A DNA stretch of 36,158 nucleotides from Gemmatimonadota bacterium (GCA_022563405.1 JADFNK010000020.1:1-36158); one strand, 5' to 3'; positions 22,269 to 30,747 are shown, numbered from the stretch's first letter. The notes: generated by a model not told the origin, from the sequence alone. A program made the numbers and translations.

Positions 22269-24134
22269 ATGCCGGACACGAATCCAGTCCTCTATTTCGA
22301 TTTCCGCCCCGGGGGGACCGATCGCCCCGGGGCGGGATCTCCATCCCCGTCGGTAACTCCGTCCCCCGAGGCAGTCACGCTCACCTTCCGCCGACCGATC
22401 GAGGTCATCTCCGCCCGTCGGCTGGAGGATGTGGCTCCCGCCCTGGCTCGCGTGGAGGCGGTCGCCCAGGAAGGACTCTGGGCCGCGGGCTTCGTTTCGT
22501 ACGAAGCGGCACCGGCTTTCGACCCGGCGTTCCGGGTGAAGGAGAGCGGACCACTCCCTCTGCTCTGGTTCGGAGTTTTTGAACGGCCCGCGCCCCTGGT
22601 ACCCGCGGAGGCCCTGGTACCCGCGGAGGCCCTGCTACCCGCGGAGGCCCAACCCTTCGATCTAGGTGAATGGACGCCGGACGTCGAAGCCCCGGAGTAC
22701 CACCGCTGCATCGGGGTCATCCGTGACGCCATCAGAGATGGTGCCGTCTACCAAGTCAACTACACACTACGCCTGAAGGCCTCCTTCGCGGGGGACCCCC
22801 TGGCGCTCCACCGACGCCTGTGCGCGGCACAGGGGCCGTCCTATTCGGCCTACCTCGACCTGGGGCGGTTCAACATCCTGTCCGCGTCCCCCGAGCTCTT
22901 CTTCGAGCGAAGCGGATCGACCATCACGTGCCGCCCCATGAAGGGTACGGCCCGCCGCGGGCGCTGGAAGGAAGAGGACGAGGAAGCAGGCGCTCGCCTC
23001 CTCGCTTCCGAAAAGGACCGCGCCGAGAACGCCATGATCGTGGACCTGGTCCGCAACGACCTCGGGCGCATCAGCGAATTCGGATCCGTGCAGGCCCGCG
23101 ACGTCTTCAAGCTGGAGGCGTACCACACCGTGCATCAGATGACGAGCACGATCGAGAGCACCCTGCGGGAAGGAAACACGCTCCTCGATCTCTTTCGGGG
23201 TGTCTTTCCCTGTGGATCCGTGACGGGGGCACCGAAGATCGCGTCCACGGGATTCATCACGGATCTCGAAAGGGCTCCGCGAGGTGTCTACTGCGGCGCC
23301 ATCGGTTACGTGGAACCGGGCGGCGACTGTATTTTCAACGTACCGATTCGCACGGTGGTGGTGGACCGGGAACGGGGGGAAGCCGAATACGGGGTCGGCG
23401 GGGGTATCACTTGGGATTCCTCCCCCGAGGAAGAGTACGCGGAAGTGATGGCGAAAGCGGAAATTCTGAAGGCCGAGTGGCCCGAATTCTCACTTTTGGA
23501 GACGTTTCGCTCAGATCGCCCGGCGGAGGGCCCGAGTCCGGTACGACTCACCGCGCACCTCGAGCGAATGGAAGCGTCCGCCGCTTACTTCGGCTTTCGG
23601 TTCAGCGCGTCCGAGGTAGAGACTGCCATCGAGCGTGCTCTGACCGAGGCAGAGAACGCGCGCACACAACCCGGCACCCCCGACTCGTGGCGGATCCGTG
23701 CCCTTTCGGACGAGCAAGGTCGTGTCTCGGTCGAAGTGAGTGCCTGTGATCCCGAGCCGGCGGCACCCCGTTCGGTACGGTTCGCCAGTCGCCCCGTATC
23801 CTCGGACGATCCGTTCTTGTTTCACAAGACCACCCATCGTGTGGCGTACGAGTCCCGGGCCGCTGAACACCCCGATCTCTTCGACGTCCTTCTCGTGAAC
23901 GAGGACGGCCACGTCACGGAGTTCACGCGCGGCAACGTGGTCGCCGAGATCGACGGGTCGGAGTGGACGCCGCCCCGGGCGTGCGGGTTGCTCGCGGGAA
24001 CTTTCCGAGGAGAACTGCTGGCCGAGGGTAGGATTCAGGAGCGCCTACTGACCCCCACCCAGGTGCGCGGGGCCTCTCACCTCTGGCTCATCAACTCGGT
24101 TCGCGAGTGGGTGGAGGTGCGACTGGTCGAGTAG
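22269..24134 (+). CDS. pabBC: Aminodeoxychorismate synthase I / lyase fusion (PabB-PabC)
   Basis: A 621-residue bifunctional enzyme for 4-aminobenzoate, the folate precursor. Residues 1-405 are the PabB chorismate-binding part: PMKGTARRG with catalytic Lys225, GSVTGAPK (316-323), PIRTVV (359-364) and VGGGI (376-380). Residues 408-621 are the PabC lyase, a PLP enzyme of the branched-chain aminotransferase fold: PLP Lys520 in FHKTTHR, VTEFTRGNVVAEI and GLLAGTFRGELL. PabB converts chorismate to aminodeoxychorismate with ammonia from PabA, which is not in the window; PabC releases 4-aminobenzoate and pyruvate. An 18-base unit is repeated three times at residues 110-127 (L-V/L-P-A-E-A). Confidence 0.94.
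   Translation: MPDTNPVLYFDFRPGGTDRPGAGSPSPSVTPSPEAVTLTFRRPIEVISARRLEDVAPALARVEAVAQEGLWAAGFVSYEAAPAFDPAFRVKESGPLPLLWFGVFERPAPLVPAEALVPAEALLPAEAQPFDLGEWTPDVEAPEYHRCIGVIRDAIRDGAVYQVNYTLRLKASFAGDPLALHRRLCAAQGPSYSAYLDLGRFNILSASPELFFERSGSTITCRPMKGTARRGRWKEEDEEAGARLLASEKDRAENAMIVDLVRNDLGRISEFGSVQARDVFKLEAYHTVHQMTSTIESTLREGNTLLDLFRGVFPCGSVTGAPKIASTGFITDLERAPRGVYCGAIGYVEPGGDCIFNVPIRTVVVDRERGEAEYGVGGGITWDSSPEEEYAEVMAKAEILKAEWPEFSLLETFRSDRPAEGPSPVRLTAHLERMEASAAYFGFRFSASEVETAIERALTEAENARTQPGTPDSWRIRALSDEQGRVSVEVSACDPEPAAPRSVRFASRPVSSDDPFLFHKTTHRVAYESRAAEHPDLFDVLLVNEDGHVTEFTRGNVVAEIDGSEWTPPRACGLLAGTFRGELLAEGRIQERLLTPTQVRGASHLWLINSVREWVEVRLVE
22596..22649 (+). repeat. Three tandem 18-base repeats inside pabBC
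   Basis: CTGGTACCCGCGGAGGCC is repeated at 22596-22613, 22614-22631 and 22632-22649 (last copy CTGCTACCC...). It encodes LVPAEA three times in a surface linker before the YHRCIGVIRDAIRDG helix. The period is a multiple of three and keeps the frame. Confidence 0.85.
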
Positions 24135-24150
24135 CGCCATATCATGAGCC

Positions 24151-24690
24151 ATGCGTATCGTCGCCGGAAAACACGCGGGTCGGCACCTGACCTCCCCCGC
24201 CAAGCGGATTCGACCCACCGCGGAGAACATCAGAGACCGCTGGCTCGGACGTCTGAAGGACGACCTCGACGGCGCGCGGGTGTTGGATCTCTTCGCGGGC
24301 TCGGGAGCCCTCGGGCTGGAGGCGCTGTCGCGAGGTGCCGCCTCGGCGGACTTTGTGGAAAACGGTGCGGAGGCGCTCCACTCGCTCAAGGCCAACGTAG
24401 CCGCACTCCGGGAAAAGAAGCGCACCCGCATTTTCAAACGGGACGCCATCGTCTTCGCCGAGGCACTGGATGAACACAGCTACGACATCGCTTTTGTGGA
24501 CGCACCCTACGGATCGAAGAAGCTGGACCGTATCGTCAGCGCCTGGGCCGCTTGTCACTTCGCCCGGATCCTCGGTGTGGAGCACGCGCGGGACCACGTT
24601 CTTCCGAACGGGCTCCGAGGCCGTACACGACTCCGCGGTGAGACAGGCGTGACGATCTTCCGCGCCTCCATCGTGGATGGGCTCCGATGA
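24151..24690 (+). CDS. rsmD: RsmD-like 16S rRNA (guanine966-N2)-methyltransferase
   Basis: A 179-residue SAM-dependent methyltransferase. The start MRIVAGKHAGRHLTSP with RPTAENIRDRW is the RsmD opening. Motif I is LDLFAGSGALGLEALSRGA. The catalytic motif normally DPPY is DAPYG here, an unusual second residue. It methylates G966 of 16S rRNA in small-subunit assembly. The stop overlaps the next ATG (ATGA at 24687-24690). A TATCAT box lies five bases before the ATG, so it may also have its own leaderless promoter. Confidence 0.88.
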   Translation: MRIVAGKHAGRHLTSPAKRIRPTAENIRDRWLGRLKDDLDGARVLDLFAGSGALGLEALSRGAASADFVENGAEALHSLKANVAALREKKRTRIFKRDAIVFAEALDEHSYDIAFVDAPYGSKKLDRIVSAWAACHFARILGVEHARDHVLPNGLRGRTRLRGETGVTIFRASIVDGLR

Positions 24691-25547
24691 CCATAGTCGA
24701 TCAGTTCGAGAGCGTATTCAGGTCGGCGGCGCGCACCGTCTTCCAGGCAGAGCCGGTCGAAATCGAGTCCGTCCTGGTGATCAGTGACGGGGACGGATCC
24801 GCCGCGGAGGAGTTCGCCGCGAGATCCCGCTCGTTCCTCGAGATCCTCGACCAGCGCGAGAACCTTCGCTGGACAACGGTATCGGGCAGTGAATACGGCA
24901 CGGTTCCAGACCTCCTCGACCGGGTGGAAACCGAACGCCCCGGTCTCATCTGTACACATCGCCACCTCCACTCGGAGAGCTGGAGGTGGCCGTATACTCT
25001 GGGCGAATACTTGGACGTTCTGACTCAGGCAACGACCACGCCCGTGCTGGTTATTCCACACCCGGAGCGGCCCGAGTTCCAGCAACTGGCCGGCCGTCGC
25101 CCGCGGTCGGTCATGGCGATGACCGATCACCTCACTGGGGACCACCGATTGGTGAACTATGCCGCCCACGTGACCCACCCCGGAGGACGCCTCCTGCTCG
25201 GTCATGTCGAGGACGACGTGATCTTCGAGCGCTACATGGAGGCCATCTCCAAAATCTCCACCATCAACACGGACGTGGCCCGCAAAGAGATCAAGGCCCG
25301 GCTGCTCAAGGATCCGGAGGACTACGTCGACTCCTGCCGGGAGGGGCTGGCCCGCGTTTGGCCGGAGCTTACGGTCGAGGCGATGGTCACGTCCGGACAC
25401 CACATTCGGGCCTACCGGCATCTCGTCGAGGAGCACGAAGTCGATCTGCTGGTGATGAACACGAAGGACGAGGACCAACTCGCCATGCACGGACTGGCGT
25501 ACTCGCTGGCGATCGAGCTGCGAGCGATCCCCCTCCTCTTGCTGTGA
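24687..25547 (+). CDS. Tandem universal stress protein-like protein
   Basis: A 286-residue cytosolic protein with two USP-like halves. The first runs from VESVLVISDG-type sequence to TTPVLVIPHP (about 27-128). The second runs from RSVMAMTDHLTGDHRLVNYA to DLLVMNTKDEDQ and AIELRAIPLLLL. The Gly-rich ATP-binding loop of classical UspA is not seen, so nucleotide binding is doubtful. It overlaps rsmD (ATGA) and the following transporter gene (GTGA), so it is made together with the transporter and may regulate it, as USP domains do for other antiporters. That role is inference. Confidence 0.65.
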   Translation: MTIVDQFESVFRSAARTVFQAEPVEIESVLVISDGDGSAAEEFAARSRSFLEILDQRENLRWTTVSGSEYGTVPDLLDRVETERPGLICTHRHLHSESWRWPYTLGEYLDVLTQATTTPVLVIPHPERPEFQQLAGRRPRSVMAMTDHLTGDHRLVNYAAHVTHPGGRLLLGHVEDDVIFERYMEAISKISTINTDVARKEIKARLLKDPEDYVDSCREGLARVWPELTVEAMVTSGHHIRAYRHLVEEHEVDLLVMNTKDEDQLAMHGLAYSLAIELRAIPLLLL

Positions 25548-26974
25548 CGTACACCTTGCTCGCAGCACCGGCCCTGCAGGACGCAGCCCAAGTCCCGGTT
25601 CATGAAGTCTCGCTCGGGGTGACCCTTCTCTTCGCGGCCTTACTCGTGGGCATGATCCTGTGTTTGGCGTTCGAAGAGAAGATCCACGCACAGAAATCTC
25701 TGATCGTCGGCCTCTTCGCGATGGTCGCTCTGCTCGCCGGGGCCGTACTCCTTCCCCTGCCGTATGGGCCCTATCTGATCGGTGGGCAGGAAGTCTCAAT
25801 GCCGGTCTACATTCCGGCCATCGACTGGGGTGTCATTGCTATCATCTTAGGCGCGAGCCTTTTCGTGGACGTCACCTCACGTTCAGGGCTGTTCACCTGG
25901 ATCGCAATCTGGCTCACCAAAGCCTCTCGAGGCGACCCGAGAAAGCTGCTCTGGTACTACGGCCTCATGACCGTCGCCTTTTCAGCCGTGCTGAACAACG
26001 TCACGGCGATGATCATCGTGGGGTCGCTGTCGGCCGTCTCGTTGGGCAAACTCGGGCGGTCCGACAAGCTGCTCGGTTTCCTCTTGGTGGAAGGACTCCT
26101 CACCAACGTGGGCGGGCTCCTCACGCTCATCAGTTCGGTGCCCAACATCATTGTCGGGACCGCGGCCGGCATCAGCTTCATGGCGTTCTTTCTCAAAGCC
26201 GCCCCCTTCGTGTTCGTCGTCACGATCGTCACGCTGCTAATGGGGGCACGGATCTTCGAGATCCGGGGGCTCGCCACCCCCGAAGAGATCGAGGAAGCGG
26301 CTCGCCTCGTGGAGGGCTTCGACGAAAGAGATGGCATCGAGAGTCAAGGGTTCTTCTGGTTCGGTGCGGTGATGCTCGTGCTCTTCATCGTGGCGATCGC
26401 AACGACGTCCGTGACTCCCTACATAGGCGATCTCGGGATGGGTTTCGTCGCACTCGCGTTCGCCGCCGTCATGCTCATCCGGTTCAAACACGAGGTCGAC
26501 CAGTTCTACCGAAACATCGACTGGGATCTCCTGGCGTTTTTCGCCGCCCTCTTCGTGGTCATCTCGGTGATGGAGCACGCGCAAGTTCTTGCGCTCATCG
26601 GTCGTGCCGTCGAGGCTCTGATCGCCCTGGGCCCACGCGCCGGAACAGCGGCCGTTCTTCTGTCCTCGGCGGCGTTCAGTTCGGTAACCGACAACATCCC
26701 GCTGGCGGCGATGCTGGCCAAGATCATCGCAGGTATCCCCATGCCCGGTGGCGGCGTCCTCCCGCCAGGAGATCCGCTATGGTGGGCCGTGATCTTCGGG
26801 GCGAACCTGGGCGGCAACCTGACCCCGATCGGGTCGGCCTCGACGCTGGTGGCAGTCACCATCATGCGTAAACACAACGTACCTCTCTCGTTCGTCGCCT
26901 TCGTGCGCAAGGCGTTTCCCTTCGCGGCCCTTCACCTCGCCCTCGCGGTCGGATATGTGCTCATCGGGACGTAA
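25544..26974 (+). CDS. ArsB/NhaD-type (ion transporter superfamily) permease
   Basis: A membrane protein of 476 residues with about 11-12 helices. The N-terminal half has AFSAVLNNVTAMIIVGSLSA and TNVGGLLTLISSVPNIIVG; the C-terminal half has SSVTDNIPLAAMLAKIIAG and GANLGGNLTPIGSASTLVAV. These paired Asn/Thr/Pro signatures define the ArsB/NhaD/citrate-permease superfamily. Na+/H+ exchange or anion export are the usual jobs, and the substrate cannot be decided. The start is a GTG overlapping the previous TGA (GTGA); longer open reading upstream is only a shadow of the USP gene. Confidence 0.88.
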   Translation: MTYTLLAAPALQDAAQVPVHEVSLGVTLLFAALLVGMILCLAFEEKIHAQKSLIVGLFAMVALLAGAVLLPLPYGPYLIGGQEVSMPVYIPAIDWGVIAIILGASLFVDVTSRSGLFTWIAIWLTKASRGDPRKLLWYYGLMTVAFSAVLNNVTAMIIVGSLSAVSLGKLGRSDKLLGFLLVEGLLTNVGGLLTLISSVPNIIVGTAAGISFMAFFLKAAPFVFVVTIVTLLMGARIFEIRGLATPEEIEEAARLVEGFDERDGIESQGFFWFGAVMLVLFIVAIATTSVTPYIGDLGMGFVALAFAAVMLIRFKHEVDQFYRNIDWDLLAFFAALFVVISVMEHAQVLALIGRAVEALIALGPRAGTAAVLLSSAAFSSVTDNIPLAAMLAKIIAGIPMPGGGVLPPGDPLWWAVIFGANLGGNLTPIGSASTLVAVTIMRKHNVPLSFVAFVRKAFPFAALHLALAVGYVLIGT

Positions 26975-27124
26975 CGGCCCTATCGGGGCGTAGCGGCTGT
27001 ATCCGGAGCCCCAAAACAAAAGAGCCTATGGCGACGGCGGACCCCCTTGTAGCTTTGATTGGTAAGGAGATGTCGAGCAGTTGAGGCAGGCAGGACCTGT
27101 GTGAGCGTCTGTTCAGAGGGATAA
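26975..27124 (+). other. Intergenic leader before the pseudopilin gene
   Basis: 150 bases without a gene. It ends in GGATAAATGG, which recurs 23 bases later inside the pseudopilin gene (27142-27151). Both copies look like a ribosome binding site plus ATG, but only the first is in the pilin frame. A riboswitch of the c-di-GMP class was looked for and not recognised. Confidence 0.4.
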
Positions 27125-27637
27125 ATGGGGACAGTTCTGAAGGATAAATGGCAACAGCTGCGCCAATTCATGGCGCGATACCGTTGCCAGCGTGCGCTGG
27201 ACCCAAAGGGGTTCACCATTCTGGAACTGCTTGTTGTCACCATGATCATCGGTACGCTCTCGACCATGGTCGCACCCTCGCTCCAAAGGGCACGCGAGCA
27301 GGCTCTAGTCGGGGTGGCGATCGCGGAGATCAGAATCATCTCATCGGAGTTGGAGATCTACATCGTGATCGAGTTCGAGCCACCGGTGAGCCTGGCGGCG
27401 ATCGATCGGGCGACCCTGCTCGATCCGTGGGGTAATCCTTACATGTACGTGAAGCTCACGAATGGCAACGGTCAGGCGCGGAAGAACAAGTTCCAGGTCC
27501 CACTCAACGACGACTACGACCTGGGCAGCGCCGGTCCAGACGGTCTGAGCAAGAATCCGCTCACCGCGCTGGATAGCAAGGACGACATCCTCCGTGCCTG
27601 GAACGGAGCCTTTATCGGCCGGGCCTCGGATCTATAA
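27125..27637 (+). CDS. GspG-like type II pseudopilin
   Basis: A 170-residue prepilin-like protein. The peptidase site is KG/FTILELLVV with cleavage after Gly29 and the conserved Glu at +5 (E34), then the hydrophobic helix MIIGTLSTMVAPSL. DPWGNPYMYV and DLGSAGPDG followed by KDDI are the calcium-loop region of major pseudopilins (GspG). The pre-sequence of 29 residues is unusually long; a start at Met16 would give 14. No other secretion or pilus gene lies here, so it is an isolated member. GAGGG precedes the first ATG. Confidence 0.85.
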   Translation: MGTVLKDKWQQLRQFMARYRCQRALDPKGFTILELLVVTMIIGTLSTMVAPSLQRAREQALVGVAIAEIRIISSELEIYIVIEFEPPVSLAAIDRATLLDPWGNPYMYVKLTNGNGQARKNKFQVPLNDDYDLGSAGPDGLSKNPLTALDSKDDILRAWNGAFIGRASDL

Positions 27638-27659
27638 CAGCCTCAACAACAGCCTCAAC
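27636..27659. repeat. 12-base perfect tandem duplication
   Basis: AACAGCCTCAAC occurs twice in direct tandem (27636-27647 and 27648-27659), beginning at the pseudopilin stop codon and filling most of the gap before the HD-GYP gene. Confidence 0.8.
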
Positions 27660-27676
27660 CGGATGAATCGGATCGA

Positions 27677-29437
27677 ATGAGATTCGACGTCGCGCACTTC
27701 AGGACCAAGCTGGGTCGGAAAATCGTCTTCCTGTTCGTCATGTGTGCGGTCCTTCCGACCGGAGCACTGTCGTTCTTCTCTTACCGGACGGTCCGGTCCG
27801 AGCTTCTCAATCAGAGCACCGAGCTGATGGATTTAGCCACGGGTGACGCTCAGATGGGGACCCTGGAAAGGCTGCAGTCCGTCGAGAGCGAGCTGATGCT
27901 CCTGGCCGCCTCCCCCAGCGTGGCACGCGCGCTCGGTGCAACGAGCGATGGCGCGAGCCGGACTCAGTCGCTGCGGCGCCTGGGTGCCCTGACGCTGGCC
28001 ACCAAGGATGCGACCATTCCGATCGTGGGCGACCTGACGGTCACGCCGGAGCTTTCAGACTTGACTCGCGCCAATCTCGACCGGGGTCAGAGCGCGTTGG
28101 TCGTGGTCCAGGGTGCGGGAAACGGCCCGCCGGAGATCCTGATGGCACGTGTTCCAGAAGGAGCGAGCGCCGACGAAGGCGTCCTCTGGGGGCGGGTCAT
28201 AGCCGACAGCCTCTGGGTTACGGCACAGGTGTATGCGGTCGGCATCACCATCAGCGAGATCAACCTACAGGACGACAAGGGATATTGCGTGCTGGACGTG
28301 GCCCAGAGACCCTTGGACTGCGCCGGGGCACTCCTGAGTTGGCTTACCTCTGGGGTTCCCGAGGACGTCCACCTCTTGGGGGAGCCCATTCACGGACCCC
28401 TCTCCTGGGCCACTGAGGAGACGGTGTTCAAGGGCCACTATCGCCGTCTGTTCTTGCCGGGTTTCAACATGGAGCCCTGGATCCTGGTTCTCGCCAGAAA
28501 CGAAGAAACCATTCTGCAACCCCTGGTGGATTTCCAGAAGACGCTGGTGGGCCTCCTCGTGCTCACGTTCGGTGTCGTTCTGCTGTTGGCCGCGGTCGGC
28601 ATCAAACAGAGCATGGAGCCACTGGCCAAGCTGAGCGAGGGTACCCGCCGGCTCGCTGCGCAGGACTTCAGCGCGCGCGTGCACATTTCCAGTGGAGACG
28701 AGTTCGAGGAGTTGGCCGGATCTTTCAACGACATGGCCGAAAAGGTCGGAACTCTGGTCAGCGAGTTGAAGGATCTCAACTGGAGCACGATCACCACACT
28801 CGCCCGCACCATCGATGCGAAATCCCCCTGGACCGCGGGCCACTCGGAGCGGGTGTCCCAGATGTCGGTGGCGATCGCACGTGTCATGGGGCTGGACGAC
28901 GTCGAGCTCGAGCGGCTGTATCGCGGCGGCCTCCTACACGACATCGGCAAGATCGGCGTCCCCGCCACGATCATCGACAAGAAGGGGCGACTCACCGACG
29001 AGGAAATGGCCGTGATGCGGAGTCACGTAACCGTCGGCGCCCGTATTCTCGAACCGCTCACTGCCCTCCAAGACGTGTTGCCGATCGTGCTCTACCACCA
29101 TGAACGCTGGGACGGGAAAGGCTACGAGGCCGGATTGGCCGGCAACGACATTCCCAGGTTGGCCCGTATCCTGTGCGTCGCGGACACCTACGACGCGATT
29201 CGCTCCGACCGTCCTTACCGTGCCGGAAGAAGCCCGGACGAGACACTCGAAGAGATCGCCTTGTGCGCGGGAAGCCAGTTCGATCAGGAGATCGTTCAGG
29301 CGTTCGTCGAGTACATGGCGTCGGACGAAGGTGAGCTCGCGTCCATGGGGAGGTTCACGGCGCCCTTCGGCGTGCCCGCCGAAGCGCGTATAAAGTCGTC
29401 GCGTACACTCGGCGACGTCGAGAAGGTGGGCGTGTGA
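27677..29437 (+). CDS. Membrane sensor with HAMP and HD-GYP domains
   Basis: A 586-residue protein: membrane helix (about 15-33), periplasmic sensor region (to about 285), second helix (about 290-312), HAMP domain (MEPLAKLSEGTRRLAAQDFS) and a C-terminal HD-GYP domain. The HD-GYP metal motifs are HDIGKIGVP (421-429) and HHERWDGKGY (474-483), with a GYE where GYP is usual, then ADTYDAIRSDRPYR. HD-GYP proteins degrade cyclic di-GMP. It follows the pseudopilin gene after 39 bases, fitting a surface or motility role for the signal. Its stop overlaps the next GTG start. Confidence 0.93.
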   Translation: MRFDVAHFRTKLGRKIVFLFVMCAVLPTGALSFFSYRTVRSELLNQSTELMDLATGDAQMGTLERLQSVESELMLLAASPSVARALGATSDGASRTQSLRRLGALTLATKDATIPIVGDLTVTPELSDLTRANLDRGQSALVVVQGAGNGPPEILMARVPEGASADEGVLWGRVIADSLWVTAQVYAVGITISEINLQDDKGYCVLDVAQRPLDCAGALLSWLTSGVPEDVHLLGEPIHGPLSWATEETVFKGHYRRLFLPGFNMEPWILVLARNEETILQPLVDFQKTLVGLLVLTFGVVLLLAAVGIKQSMEPLAKLSEGTRRLAAQDFSARVHISSGDEFEELAGSFNDMAEKVGTLVSELKDLNWSTITTLARTIDAKSPWTAGHSERVSQMSVAIARVMGLDDVELERLYRGGLLHDIGKIGVPATIIDKKGRLTDEEMAVMRSHVTVGARILEPLTALQDVLPIVLYHHERWDGKGYEAGLAGNDIPRLARILCVADTYDAIRSDRPYRAGRSPDETLEEIALCAGSQFDQEIVQAFVEYMASDEGELASMGRFTAPFGVPAEARIKSSRTLGDVEKVGV

Positions 29438-29868
29438 AGGGAGGCAGATGGTGGCTATCGTTGAGTGCCTTCCTCCTGGTCCTTGCTTGTGGGCCCGAAA
29501 GGTACGACACGCCTCTAGAGAACATCCAAGGGCGGTGGACCACGACCGACGACCCCATGTACGCGGATCGCGCGTTCGAGATCGATGACGATTTCCTCTA
29601 TCTACTGACGGGGGGAGATTCGTTCACGGTTCACAAGATCCACGAGGTGCTGATCGCCGAGGATGACCTTCCGAAGTACACGATCGAGTATCGAGGAGAC
29701 GAGGGCGCGTTGTTCTCGTTCAATTTTTACCTGTCGCAAGAAGAGGGCGGCACCATCCTGTTCCCGCACGAGATGCACATGAAGTGGCACAGAGACCCCG
29801 ATGCCTCGGTTCCGTGGGGTATCCTTCTGGATTCAGAGAGAGACGCCACGCCCGCCTCCGATCCATAG
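29434..29868 (+). CDS. Putative lipoprotein coupled to the HD-GYP gene
   Basis: A 144-residue protein starting at GTG and overlapping the HD-GYP stop (GTGTGA). The signal peptide ends in LLVLACGPE, a lipobox with Cys at about 19. The mature part (NIQGRWTTTDDPMYADRAFE, FEIDDDFLYLLTGG, FHEMHMKW-like end) looks like one beta-rich domain of the GxW type. Function unknown; the coupling suggests it modulates the sensor or shares its signal. Confidence 0.72.
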   Translation: MKGGRWWLSLSAFLLVLACGPERYDTPLENIQGRWTTTDDPMYADRAFEIDDDFLYLLTGGDSFTVHKIHEVLIAEDDLPKYTIEYRGDEGALFSFNFYLSQEEGGTILFPHEMHMKWHRDPDASVPWGILLDSERDATPASDP

Positions 29869-29958
29869 GAGCTCCGGGGCCGGGCTTCGCTTGCGACCCG
29901 TGCGCCATCTGCGCAGGTTCACCATCATGTAGAATCCCGGCACAATCATGGAGAGTCG

Positions 29959-30747
29959 ATGACAGCGCCCAGCGTACCGGTCGCACCGAATGTGGACCGA
30001 GAGGTCCTTCGTGAAGCGATACAGGAGGAGTACGAGGCGGTCGCGCGTGAGCCTGAGCGCGGTTTTCACTTTCATACGGGCCGCCCGCTCGCACAGATCC
30101 TGGGTTATCGGTCGGAGTGGCTCGACGGATTATCCGAGGGCTCCATCGAATCGTTCGCGGGCACGGGTAATCCGTTCAGCCTGGGGACGTTGGCCGCCGG
30201 AGAGCGGGTCGTGGACATCGGTTGTGGAGCCGGCATCGATTCGCTCATCGCCGCCGGCATGGTGGGCCCGGAGGGGGCGGTGATCGGCATCGACATGACA
30301 CCGTCCATGCTGGAAAAGGCACAGGCCGGAGTGGGAGACCTGGACCACGTGGAGTTCCGGCTCGGGTTCGGCGAGGAGCTTCCCGTGCCGGACGGATGGG
30401 CGGACGTTATCATCTCGAACGGCGTCGTGAACCTCATGCCGGACAAACAAGAGGTCTTCACCGAGATGGCCAGAGTGCTCAAGCCAGGAGGGCGCATTCA
30501 GATCGGTGATATCCTCGTCGACCGACCGGTGCCCGAAAACGCGAAAGAAAAGATCGAACTCTGGACCGGCTGAATCGCAGGCGCTCTGCTGGAAGCAGAG
30601 CTCAGTGCCACGGTCGTGGCTGCGGGATTCACGGACTTCGAGATCACCTGGCGGGCACCCGTATTCGAGGGAGCGCCCCAGCAGTCGAGCGCGGCGCAGT
30701 TCGGAACGAACGGGATCAACTACCGAGCGACGAAGGCGGGCAACTGA
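29959..30747 (+). CDS. ArsM-like SAM methyltransferase, probable selenoprotein
   Basis: A class I SAM methyltransferase of the ArsM/UbiE-like group. It has HFHTGRPLAQILGYRSEWL, FAGTGNPFSLG, motif I VVDIGCGAGIDS and GRIQIGDILVDRPVPENA. At codon 205 there is an in-frame TGA (30571-30573) in the context ELWTG-TGA-IAGALLEAEL. ArsM-type relatives have a conserved catalytic Cys here (W-x-x-C-I/V-x-G-A-L). After the TGA the frame stays open for 57 codons with family-like sequence (VVAAGFTDFEITWRAPVFEG). It stops at 30745-30747, directly against the ATG of the next gene. A hairpin suited to a bacterial SECIS follows the TGA. The full product is 262 residues with selenocysteine at 205; the only Cys is in motif I. 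GGAG lies five bases before the ATG. Substrate (arsenite or other soft nucleophile) is inferred from family. The alternative is a nonsense mutation giving a 204-residue fragment. Confidence 0.8.
30583..30601 (+). promoter_or_regulatory. Bacterial SECIS-like hairpin
   Basis: GCTCTGC-TGGAA-GCAGAGC forms a perfect 7-bp stem with a five-base loop. The stem starts nine bases after the TGA and the loop begins 16 bases after it. The loop has G at its second and third positions. These fit the known rules for bacterial selenocysteine insertion elements: a loop about 16-37 bases after UGA, with a G among the first two loop bases. It lies within the coding sequence, as bacterial SECIS elements do. Confidence 0.72.

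Noticed and set aside
26975-27124. c-di-GMP riboswitch before the pseudopilin gene
   Set aside because: The conserved core of the class I or II riboswitch was not found in these 150 bases.
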